NCBI GenBank assembly: GCA_030149115.1
Contig: JASBSE010000127.1
Location: 1 to 8,209, forward strand
Origin: Winogradskyella sp.
GTDB lineage: Bacteria > Bacteroidota > Bacteroidia > Flavobacteriales > Flavobacteriaceae
Direction: 5' to 3'
Length of the DNA stretch: 8,209 nt
Shown: positions 1 through 6,029 of the stretch, in pieces
Layout: every line of letters begins with the position of its first letter
How positions within the stretch are numbered: the stretch's first letter is position 1
The notes under the pieces: generated by a model
The model's input: only the letters and a program-made list of their open reading frames with translations
What the model was told of the DNA's origin: nothing
Databases searched by the model: none
Translations under genes and position numbers: made by a program

Positions 1-48
1 CCAATACGCATTATAAAATCATTTTTCAACATTTAAAATATTAATATT

Positions 49-417
49 ATGGAACTACATTTAGAAGAATTATTAGGACAAGTGACAGATTTTATGAAAA
101 CGGAAGCTAATGCAGATACTGTAATTGGTAAAGAGTTTCAATTGGGCGAATTTAAGTGTGTACCTGTAATAAAAGTAGGCATGGGATTTGGCTCAGGTGG
201 AGGAGAAGGTTCTGAAAATAAGGGTAAAAAAGGCGAAGGTATAGGAGCAGGAGCAGGTGTAGGAATCGAACCTTTAGGATTTTTAGTTACTCGAGAAAAT
301 GAAATCTCTTTTATTGAAGCTGGTAAAGCTCATGGTCTTGCAGCTGCATTTGAAAAAGTGCCAGATTTAATTGAAAAATTTGCTGAAAGTAGAAATAAAG
401 AGGTTATTGCCAATTAG
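49..417 (+). CDS. GerW/YtfJ-family protein
   Basis: This 122-residue protein resembles the GerW (YtfJ) family, first described in Bacillus spore germination but widespread in bacteria that do not form spores. An N-terminal amphipathic helix (about residues 1-18, MELHLEELLG) is followed by a TVIGKEF strand at 24-30 and VPVIKVGMGFGSG at 38-50. A glycine-rich, partly charged stretch spans about 44-73, and a conserved-looking IEPLGFLV segment lies at 73-80. This order of elements is the family signature. There is no signal peptide or membrane segment, so it is probably cytoplasmic. The ATG at 49 follows an A/T-only leader, as is usual in Bacteroidota. It is a single gene, convergent with the mla operon and separated from it by a shared hairpin. 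The molecular function is unknown; the family call is firm, the role is not. Confidence 0.8.
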   Translation: MELHLEELLGQVTDFMKTEANADTVIGKEFQLGEFKCVPVIKVGMGFGSGGGEGSENKGKKGEGIGAGAGVGIEPLGFLVTRENEISFIEAGKAHGLAAAFEKVPDLIEKFAESRNKEVIAN

Positions 418-444
418 TTGTTTCTACAGTAAAAACTGAACTTA

Positions 445-475
445 AAAAGCTGAGCGACATAGTTGCTCAGCTTTT
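445..475. terminator. Bidirectional intrinsic terminator
   Basis: A perfect 11-bp stem pairs AAAAGCTGAGC (445-455) with GCTCAGCTTTT (465-475) around a 9-nt loop. Each strand carries a T-run in or just after the 3' arm, so it can end both the GerW-family transcript (plus) and the mlaD end of the operon (minus). It lies between two convergent stop codons, as expected of a shared terminator. Confidence 0.85.
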
Positions 476-492
476 ATTTTAAATGTTTATTC

Positions 493-1485
493 CTAATTGC
501 TTTTGGCTTTTGCAGCTTTCTTTTCTTGGCGTTCTAATTTTCTAAAATAACCACGTGTTAAAAAGTTATGCTTCAAAGCTTCCATGTTTTCATTAAACTT
601 TTCGGTGCCCTCATTAATGTTTTTTATGGTCGATTTTAGGTTTTTGACTAATGCAGTATCTCTTACAATGTAGTTATAGGCACCTTCGCTAGAGTTCAAA
701 TCATTTACAACAGTATTTATGTTGTTTAAAATTGAATTGATTTCATTACTAGAGGTTTCAAGATTATTTACAATGCTTTTTAGTTGTTTTCCTGAAATTG
801 AATCATTCAATACCATGCCCAAAACAGAATCGTCATTAGTTTTTATTGAAGAAATAATATCCGTTAATTCATTTATGGCTTTTGTTGCTCCTCTACTCGC
901 AGTTTTAAGATTGTAGACCGATTGTTTAAGGTCTTGTGCCATAATGGTGTCGTTTAGTAACAACCCAATGGTGCCTTCACCTTCGAGCATCTCGGTTGTG
1001 ATTTTTAGTAAATCAACAGTTAACAAGGCTGCATTTTCTGAGCCGACACTCAATGTGCTAAGAATATCATCGGCACTTATTTTGCTGAAGGACTCAATAA
1101 CGTCATCATTTTCAATAATAGATGCTGTACCTTTTCCAGGAACAATATTTACAATCATATTACCCACCAATCCATCTGAACCTATTGTGGCAATGGCATC
1201 TTTTTTAATATGTTGTATAATTTTTTCCTCTATATTCATATCTACTTTAATGGTTGAATCATTAACCATGTTAATAGATTTTACTGTACCAATATCAATA
1301 CCTGCATATCTAACATTGTTGCCATTTTGTAAACCATTTACATTCTGAAAATAGGCGCTAATGGTAAAGGTTTTTTTAAACAGATCTTTACCTTGACCAA
1401 TCATATAAACGGCTACCACAAATAAGATGGTACTAATAATAACAAATATGCCAAGCTTGGTTTTTTGTGATGCTGTTTTTTTCAT
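493..1485 (-). CDS. mlaD: MlaD-family MCE lipid-transport protein
   Basis: This 330-residue protein is the periplasmic substrate-binding (MCE) subunit of an Mla-type ABC transporter, anchored in the inner membrane. A short basic N-terminus (KKTASQKTK) precedes one membrane helix at about 11-30. The MCE domain runs from about 38 to 117, with the typical VNGLQNGNNVRYAGIDIGTV at 49-68 and GSDGLVGNMIVNI at 102-114. The C-terminal half is helical, carries three related repeats of about 49 residues, and ends in NFLTRGYFRK followed by a Lys/Ala-rich tail. It is longer than the roughly 180-residue E. coli MlaD, as is usual in Bacteroidota, where the extra helices may form a tunnel-like extension. I chose the ATG at 1485; an in-frame TTG nine bases upstream would add only three residues. 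It is the last gene of the mlaEFD set, 89 nt after mlaF. Confidence 0.9.
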   Translation of the reverse strand: MKKTASQKTKLGIFVIISTILFVVAVYMIGQGKDLFKKTFTISAYFQNVNGLQNGNNVRYAGIDIGTVKSINMVNDSTIKVDMNIEEKIIQHIKKDAIATIGSDGLVGNMIVNIVPGKGTASIIENDDVIESFSKISADDILSTLSVGSENAALLTVDLLKITTEMLEGEGTIGLLLNDTIMAQDLKQSVYNLKTASRGATKAINELTDIISSIKTNDDSVLGMVLNDSISGKQLKSIVNNLETSSNEINSILNNINTVVNDLNSSEGAYNYIVRDTALVKNLKSTIKNINEGTEKFNENMEALKHNFLTRGYFRKLERQEKKAAKAKSN

Positions 1486-1559
1486 GTGTTTCAAATTTTC
1501 GAGAACCTGTGATTCTGTAATTTATTTCTTTCTTTAGCTGTATTCATTACCTCTCAAAT

Positions 1560-1572
1560 GCCCATTATGGGC
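1560..1572 (-). other. Short hairpin after the mlaF stop codon
   Basis: The palindrome GCCCATTATGGGC lies immediately downstream of the mlaF stop codon (1575-1577). It can form only a 4-5 bp GC-rich stem with a small loop and has no T-run on the minus strand, so it is not a convincing terminator. It could be an mRNA-stability or processing element between mlaF and mlaD, or chance. Confidence 0.3.
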
Positions 1573-1574
1573 TT

Positions 1575-2342
1575 TCATAATTCTTGTTTAAAAAATGCTT
1601 TAATTTTTGGGTCTTCTGATGCTGAAAGCTCTTTGTAAGTGCCTTCAGCATAGTCTATACCATCAATGAGTAAAATCATCCTATCAGAAATAACTCTTGC
1701 ACAATCTACATCGTGTGTTATAATGAGTGCTGAGGTGTTATATTTTTTCTGAATGCTTTGCATTAAGATAATAATTTCTTTGGCTGTAATAGGGTCTAGT
1801 CCACTTGTTGGCTCGTCGTACAGTATAATTTTTGGTTGCAGAATTAACGTTCTTGCCAATGCCACGCGTCGCTTCATTCCACCAGATAATTCAGATGGCA
1901 TTAAATCTATGACACTGGCCAAACCTACATTTTCTAATGCTTCAATAATCATACTTTCGGTATCTGTATCTTTTTTAAATTTTTTTGAATGACGACGCAA
2001 TGGAAATTCCAAGTTTTCACGAACACTCATAGAGTCATATAATGCACTGCCCTGGAATAGGAATCCGATATCAGCTCTTAAAATATCAAGCGCTTCTCTA
2101 TCTAGTTTGGTAATGTCGTTTTTCATTACTGAGATTGTACCACTATCAGCTTCCATAAGACCGACGAGACACTTTATCATCACAGATTTTCCAGAACCAG
2201 ATTTTCCCATGATAACGAGATTTTCACCTTGGCGTAACTCTAGATTAAAACCGTTCAATACATGATTATCACCAAAGCTTTTGTGCAGGTCTTTGATTTT
2301 TAGAACAACCTCTCTTTTTGATATGTCTGTGTTTTCATTCAT
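1575..2342 (-). CDS. mlaF: MlaF-like ABC transporter ATPase
   Basis: This 255-residue cytoplasmic ATPase powers the Mla phospholipid transporter. All ABC motifs are intact: Walker A GKSGSGKS at 46-53, Q-loop glutamine at 97 (FLFQGSALYDSMSV), signature LSGGMKRR at 152-159, Walker B IILYDE at 172-177 with catalytic Glu177, D-loop SGLD at 180-183 and H-loop His210. The SGGMKRR form of the signature and the QGSALYDS segment after the Q-loop are typical of the MlaF/Ttg2A branch, not of amino-acid or metal importers. The ATG overlaps the mlaE stop codon in an ATGA arrangement (2339-2342), indicating translational coupling and balanced amounts of the two. Length is normal for the family. Confidence 0.95.
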   Translation of the reverse strand: MNENTDISKREVVLKIKDLHKSFGDNHVLNGFNLELRQGENLVIMGKSGSGKSVMIKCLVGLMEADSGTISVMKNDITKLDREALDILRADIGFLFQGSALYDSMSVRENLEFPLRRHSKKFKKDTDTESMIIEALENVGLASVIDLMPSELSGGMKRRVALARTLILQPKIILYDEPTSGLDPITAKEIIILMQSIQKKYNTSALIITHDVDCARVISDRMILLIDGIDYAEGTYKELSASEDPKIKAFFKQEL

Positions 2343-3121
2343 AAGTCATAAAAAATATCAGCAACAAAAACAGCTATAAAGTCTATTATAAATAGTAAAA
2401 GTGATGTAAATACAACAGCAGAGTTTGCGGCTTTCCCAACACCAGCAGTTCCTTTTGTGCTGTAATAACCTTTATAACATCCTACAATGCCTATAGCTAA
2501 ACCAAAAAAGAATGTTTTGATAGTCGCAGGAATAATGTCGCCAAATTCTAAAGAGTTAAAAACCTGATTAAAGAAAAGCGTAAAAGACACATTACCTTTT
2601 ACATTTTCTACCAGAAATGAGCCAAATAATGCCAAAGCATCACCAAAGATTACAAGTAACGGCAGCATTAATGTTACTGCCGAAACTCTCGTAACTACTA
2701 AAAATTTAAAAGGATTTGTGCCAGAGACTTCCATGGCGTCAATCTGCTCTGTAACTCGCATAGAGCCTAATTCTGCACCAATACCAGAGCCAATACGACC
2801 TGCACAAACCAAAGCCGTAATAATTGGACCAATTTCTCTAACGATAGATATACCAACCATAGATGGCATCCACGATACTGCGCCAAATTCCATTAATGTT
2901 GGTCTGGTTTGAAGCGTTAATACCAAGCCAATTATAAATCCTGTAATGCCTACTAAAAGCAGTGAGCGATTTCCCATATTATAGCATTGGCGAAGCAGTT
3001 CTTTAAACTCAAAAGGCGACTTAAAAACTTCTTTAAAATATCTAATGGTGAAATATGAGAGGTCTCCAATTTCTGTGAAAAAGGATTTTAATTGTTTGTT
3101 TATGGAAGTAGTTTGTTCCAT
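2339..3121 (-). CDS. mlaE: MlaE-like ABC transporter permease
   Basis: This 260-residue inner-membrane permease of the MlaE (DUF140) family pairs with MlaF and MlaD to move phospholipids between inner membrane and periplasm. The N-terminal 45 residues form an interfacial helix (TIRYFKEVFKSPFEFKELL). Hydrophobic segments follow at about 52-70, 88-107, 146-171, 199-216 and 234-256. The family's conserved core REIGPIITALVCAGRIGSGI lies at 95-114 and continues with AELGSMRVTEQIDAMEVSG at 116-134; a second conserved block, GCYKGYYSTKGTAGVG, is at 214-229. The ATG at 3121 is clear. The gene starts 32 nt after the dehydrogenase stop codon and ends overlapping mlaF by four bases. No mlaB (STAS) or mlaC gene is beside it, which is common in Bacteroidota. 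Confidence 0.95.
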   Translation of the reverse strand: MEQTTSINKQLKSFFTEIGDLSYFTIRYFKEVFKSPFEFKELLRQCYNMGNRSLLLVGITGFIIGLVLTLQTRPTLMEFGAVSWMPSMVGISIVREIGPIITALVCAGRIGSGIGAELGSMRVTEQIDAMEVSGTNPFKFLVVTRVSAVTLMLPLLVIFGDALALFGSFLVENVKGNVSFTLFFNQVFNSLEFGDIIPATIKTFFFGLAIGIVGCYKGYYSTKGTAGVGKAANSAVVFTSLLLFIIDFIAVFVADIFYDL

Positions 3122-3137
3122 AGGATGTTGAATTTTC

Positions 3138-3158
3138 GGTAATACAAAATGTATTATC
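3138..3158. other. Small inverted repeat at the dehydrogenase-mlaE junction
   Basis: GGTAATAC (3138-3145) can pair with GTATTATC (3151-3158) around the loop AAAAT, including one G-U pair. It overlaps the dehydrogenase stop codon (3154-3156) and lies just ahead of mlaE. No T-run follows on the minus strand, so it should not stop transcription. It may be a protein-binding dyad, an RNA structure or chance. Confidence 0.25.
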
Positions 3159-4146
3159 CTGTTAATTCATTGTCGTTTACTATGTTGTTTTCCCAACAAT
3201 CTAGATTGTAAATTGTAGTCTCAGCAATATTGGTTAGGGCTTCATTGGTTAAAAATGCTTGGTGGCCAGTAACCAATACATTTGGCATGGCTATAAGCTT
3301 TATTAGAGCATCGTCATCAGGAATGTCATGAGACATGTCTTTAAAATAAATGCCTTTTTCATTTTCATAAACATCCATGCCATAAGCTGCAATTTTTTTA
3401 TGATCTAAAGCTTTAATTAGGTCATCTGTATTAACTATAGCACCACGTGCTGTGTTGATGAGATATACATTTTCCTTCATTATATCAAATAAGTCTTCGT
3501 TAACCATGTGGTGTGTGTCACTATTTAATGGCACATGAAGTGAGATGATATCTGACTGCTCACATAAATTCTCTAGAGAAACATATTGTAAGCCGTATCG
3601 TTCTGTCAATAGGTGGTCTTCTTCAATGTCATTACCTAATAATTTACATCCAAATCCATGCATAATTTTAGCCATAACAGAGCCAATCTTTCCAGTTCCA
3701 ACAATACCTACGGTTTTGCCATTTAGGTCGAAACCGATGAGGTGATTTAAATCAAAATTGAAACGTTTAATGTTATTATTGGCTTCGATAAGTTTTCGGT
3801 TTAAAGCCAAAAGAAGCGTTACTGCATGTTCCGCAATAGCATTGGGAGAATATGCTGGTACGTTAGCAACTTTAATACCTTCTCGTTTAGCAGCCTTAAT
3901 GTTTACATTATCGTATCCCACAGATCGTAAGCTAACATACTTAACCCCAAAACCATGAAGTTTTTCTATGGTTAAAAAGCAAGCTTCATCTGAAGAAAAA
4001 ATAGAAACTGCATCGTAACCTACAGCGTTAATAGCTGTTGATGATGATAAGGTTTCTTTTGTAAATGTAAGACTGTGCTTATTGTTATTAGCTTGCTCTA
4101 AATACGCTTTCTCAAAATCTCTGGTGCTGTAAACAAGAACTTTCAT
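3154..4146 (-). CDS. ldhA: D-lactate dehydrogenase (2-hydroxyacid dehydrogenase family)
   Basis: This 330-residue cytoplasmic enzyme probably reduces pyruvate to D-lactate with NADH, regenerating NAD+ when respiration is limited. The nucleotide-binding motif GIVGTGKIG is at 147-155, with an acidic residue at the end of the next strand (NDIEED, 172-177) favouring NADH over NADPH. The catalytic triad of the family is visible: Arg234 (NTARGAIV), Glu263 (DVYENE) and His295 (VTGHQAF). These numbers are each within one of E. coli LdhA, and the ENEKGIYFKD segment after the glutamate is typical of fermentative LdhA enzymes. YSPNAIAEHAV at 99-109 is another family block. Length matches LdhA (about 329). 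It lies 35 nt after the stress protein and 32 nt before mlaE, so it may share their transcript. A different 2-oxoacid substrate cannot be excluded from sequence. Confidence 0.88.
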   Translation of the reverse strand: MKVLVYSTRDFEKAYLEQANNNKHSLTFTKETLSSSTAINAVGYDAVSIFSSDEACFLTIEKLHGFGVKYVSLRSVGYDNVNIKAAKREGIKVANVPAYSPNAIAEHAVTLLLALNRKLIEANNNIKRFNFDLNHLIGFDLNGKTVGIVGTGKIGSVMAKIMHGFGCKLLGNDIEEDHLLTERYGLQYVSLENLCEQSDIISLHVPLNSDTHHMVNEDLFDIMKENVYLINTARGAIVNTDDLIKALDHKKIAAYGMDVYENEKGIYFKDMSHDIPDDDALIKLIAMPNVLVTGHQAFLTNEALTNIAETTIYNLDCWENNIVNDNELTG

Positions 4147-4181
4147 GACTTTAATTTTACTTCAGTTATTATATCTAATTT

Positions 4182-5015
4182 TTACGCAGGAATCACCATA
4201 AAAGGTGTCTGTAAATGCATTGCAATTTTTGATATTGTTGGTTTAAAGAACAGGTTTTCAAAAAAGGAATGTTTGTTGTTAATCATCACAAGTAATTCAG
4301 ATTTATGCTCTTGTTGATAATCATAGACCACATCTGCAATGTTTTTCTCTTCTAAAATATCGTATGTTGTTTTGTAATCCGTAAATGTTTCCTTTATAAA
4401 CTCTTTATGAATTTTTTGTAAGGATGTGAGTTCTTGCATTGTTATATGCAGAACTTTAATATTGCTTTTGTGTAATTCTAATATTTTTAGGATTGGTTGA
4501 AAATGCTTGTGTTTAAACGCCAGATTTAAATCTGAAGGGAATAATATATTCTCTAAACCAGCAAACTTATAATCATCTGGTACAGTAATAACAGGACAGC
4601 AACGTTTGTTTATAATTTGTGTAGTATTGCTACCAAAAATTATTCTGTCAGAGTCTGTTTCACCTTTTGTTCCCATGACAATGAGATCTATATTGTTATC
4701 AGACACTGCTCTCGAAATACGATCTGGCAAAAACCCTTTTACGACTTCAACCTCGAACTCTTGTTCCATGCCATGTTTCCGCATTAAAGAAAGTGCAAAC
4801 TCATAAAGTCGCTCTTTAGATTCTTCTTGAAGAATTTTATGAATATCCTTTCCAATAAGTCCTTTCTCTATTTGATATTCATAAGAAAAGATGACAGGAG
4901 GATAGCAGTGCAAAAAGTAAAATTTACAGTCTTCATTTTTATATAATTCTAAAGCATAGGTAATAGCATTTTTAGAATTCTCTGAAAAATCGGTAGGCAA
5001 TAAGATAGATAACAT
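4182..5015 (-). CDS. Two-domain universal stress protein (UspA family)
   Basis: This 277-residue cytoplasmic protein consists of two tandem UspA domains. Domain 1 (about 1-147) begins with MLSILLPTDFSENSKNAI and carries a complete ATP-binding motif G-2x-G-9x-G-S: Gly115, Gly118, Gly128 and Ser129. It ends in CCPVITVP. Domain 2 (about 154-277) starts with LENILFPSDLN and ends with TPFMVIPA, but the equivalent segment (MINNKHSFFENLFFKPT, 244-260) has lost the glycines and probably does not bind nucleotide. Such proteins are usually induced by starvation, stress or low oxygen; that is family knowledge, not seen here. I chose the ATG at 5015 because the family begins a few residues before ILLPTDFS; a TTG at 5066 would add 17 residues with no family character. 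It is the first gene of the possible usp-ldhA-mlaEFD transcript. Confidence 0.9.
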   Translation of the reverse strand: MLSILLPTDFSENSKNAITYALELYKNEDCKFYFLHCYPPVIFSYEYQIEKGLIGKDIHKILQEESKERLYEFALSLMRKHGMEQEFEVEVVKGFLPDRISRAVSDNNIDLIVMGTKGETDSDRIIFGSNTTQIINKRCCPVITVPDDYKFAGLENILFPSDLNLAFKHKHFQPILKILELHKSNIKVLHITMQELTSLQKIHKEFIKETFTDYKTTYDILEEKNIADVVYDYQQEHKSELLVMINNKHSFFENLFFKPTISKIAMHLQTPFMVIPA

Positions 5016-5044
5016 AATCAACAGGTTTTGTGATTCATTGTATC

Positions 5045-5052
5045 TAAAGTTA
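5045..5052 (-). promoter_or_regulatory. Possible -7 promoter element for the stress-protein operon
   Basis: On the minus strand this reads TAACTTTA, matching the Bacteroidota -7 consensus TAnnTTTG at five of six fixed positions, 29 nt before the ATG at 5015. The only clear upstream TTTG (5064-5067) is closer than the usual 17-23 nt, so support is weak. Confidence 0.3.
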
Positions 5053-5127
5053 TAACTAAGATTCAAATTTTCCCATGATATTCGTCAGCTAAAAAATTAA
5101 TAAACAGTAGTTTAAGTTTAGTGAAAT

Positions 5128-5163
5128 AAAAAATGATTGCTCACTTACGAGCAATCATTTTTT
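5128..5163 (-). terminator. Strong intrinsic terminator after the 60-residue gene
   Basis: A perfect 15-bp stem (5128-5142 with 5149-5163) encloses the 6-nt loop ACTTAC. The core is GATTGCTC paired with GAGCAATC, flanked by A- and T-runs. It begins 21 nt after the stop codon of the 60-residue gene and ends the lipoprotein transcript, separating it from the stress-protein operon. The hairpin is nearly symmetric and could work on both strands, but only minus-strand genes flank it. Confidence 0.88.
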
Positions 5164-5183
5164 ATCGTTTCAACTATATGAGG

Positions 5184-5366
5184 CTAAGCAGAATAAGATT
5201 GCTTTACATTGGCATTAGTAGACCAGAATTGATAATCTGGACTATGTAACATCTTACGGTAAAGATGTTTGTTTACCTTAACTGGTACTTCGAGATTAGG
5301 GAATTTTATATGGTAAACGTTTCGCTCTTGATTGATTAACCTGACTTTTATGGGCTTATTTTTCAT
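5184..5366 (-). CDS. Small basic protein of unknown function
   Basis: I do not recognise this 60-residue protein. It is basic (11 Lys/Arg against 3 Asp/Glu), has no signal peptide, membrane segment or cysteine, and is probably cytoplasmic. The first half looks like short beta strands (PIKVRLI, NVYHIKFP, EVPVKV). The second half has a short helix (KHLYRKML) and an aromatic stretch (PDYQFW) before a polar tail. It starts at a clear ATG, lies 23 nt downstream of the lipoprotein gene on the same strand, and is followed at once by a strong terminator. This arrangement supports a real gene in a two-gene operon. The basic, strand-rich character would allow nucleic-acid binding, but that is only a guess. 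Confidence 0.7.
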   Translation of the reverse strand: MKNKPIKVRLINQERNVYHIKFPNLEVPVKVNKHLYRKMLHSPDYQFWSTNANVKQSYSA

Positions 5367-5389
5367 AATCTAACGTTTTAATTAAATTA

Positions 5390-5929
5390 TTACACCTGTT
5401 TCTTTTCGATAAAATTTGTTTTCTTTTCTTTAGGTTCTGTCTTTTCTGGTGGGATAATATATCTATGCGTATCGTTAAAAAAGTTTTGTCGCATAGTTTC
5501 CATTTGCTTCATTATGGCATCCATGTTCGAGAAGCCTGATGGCATGCCACTAGAAAACAAATCATCTTTAAAAAAGTCATCAGAAAAGAATTGTTTCATA
5601 ATCGAATCTCGTTCTGAGAATCCATTTAGTCTTGGAGACTGTAGCATAGAAAAACGCTTTTGCATCATAGAGTGCATTTGGTTAAGAATGCTATCGCTCT
5701 CCATACCTTTTATACTTCCAGAAGACGACCAACTGTAAATAGAATCGTAACGGATTAAATTGCCATTTTCATCAACTTCTTTATTTACTTTCCATGTGCC
5801 TTTAGGTTTTAGAAGGCTATCTTTTTGACTTTCTAAATCTGAAGAATTTATAGAAGAATTCTCAGTGTCTTGAGCATTACAACTTGTAGCTAAAATTGCT
5901 ACAAATAAAAAGAGCATTACTTTTTTCAT
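5390..5929 (-). CDS. Predicted lipoprotein with Met-rich 29-residue repeats
   Basis: This 179-residue protein has a clear lipoprotein signal: KK, a hydrophobic run (VMLFLFVAILA) and the lipobox LATSC with Cys17 as the lipidated residue. The residues after it (NAQDTENSS) lack an obvious Capnocytophaga-type surface-export motif, so it may face the periplasm. A polar linker follows, then GTWKVNKEVDENGNLIRYDS (44-63), which reads like a short beta hairpin. Residues 75-147 carry three copies of a motif, G-[FM]-S/E...D-[SA]-I-[ML]-x-Q, whose Asp residues are at 79, 108 and 137, exactly 29 apart. This stretch holds 11 methionines and many phenylalanines. The tail is Lys/Glu/Pro-rich. I recognise no named domain. 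It is the first gene of a pair with the 60-residue protein and divergent from the methyltransferase gene. Confidence 0.82.
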   Translation of the reverse strand: MKKVMLFLFVAILATSCNAQDTENSSINSSDLESQKDSLLKPKGTWKVNKEVDENGNLIRYDSIYSWSSSGSIKGMESDSILNQMHSMMQKRFSMLQSPRLNGFSERDSIMKQFFSDDFFKDDLFSSGMPSGFSNMDAIMKQMETMRQNFFNDTHRYIIPPEKTEPKEKKTNFIEKKQV

Positions 5930-6016
5930 TTTTTACAATTTTAAATTAGACATCTGCCTCCAAAAAATCAAAAAAAATGCCATTTCAATATGAACTTACA
6001 TTTTGTCAGTATGTCT

Positions 6017-6024
6017 TATTTTTG
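6017..6024 (+). promoter_or_regulatory. Promoter -7 element TATTTTTG for the methyltransferase gene
   Basis: TATTTTTG matches the Bacteroidota -7 consensus TAnnTTTG at all fixed positions and lies only 5 nt before the ATG at 6030. In this promoter class transcription begins about 6-8 nt after the final G, which would put the start at or next to the ATG and give a leaderless or near-leaderless mRNA. No clear -33 TTG is at the usual distance; CTTACA (5995-6000) is the nearest candidate. Confidence 0.55.
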
Positions 6025-6029
6025 CAACT

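Noticed and set aside
944..1348. 134-residue plus-strand open frame, with a smaller one at 719-916, inside mlaD
   Set aside because: They lie antisense to a well-supported MCE gene, show the serine/isoleucine-rich composition typical of antisense reading of AT-rich genes, and match no family.
1486..1494. TTG start for mlaD, adding three residues
   Set aside because: The ATG at 1485 gives a normal basic N-terminus before the membrane helix; TTG is less likely, though not excluded.
1753..1992. Plus-strand open frame antisense to mlaF
   Set aside because: It covers the ABC signature and Walker B region of mlaF on the opposite strand and resembles no protein family.
2660..2682. Inverted repeat CGGCAG...CTGCCG
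   Set aside because: It is inside mlaE coding sequence, has only a 6-bp stem with an 11-nt loop and no T-run, and is best explained by codon content.
5016..5066. TTG start for the stress protein, adding 17 residues
   Set aside because: The family begins just before ILLPTDFS, the added residues show no family character, and they overlap the likely promoter.
6003..6029. TTG start for the methyltransferase, adding nine residues
   Set aside because: It would lie upstream of and across the TATTTTTG promoter element, and the protein is complete from the ATG at 6030.
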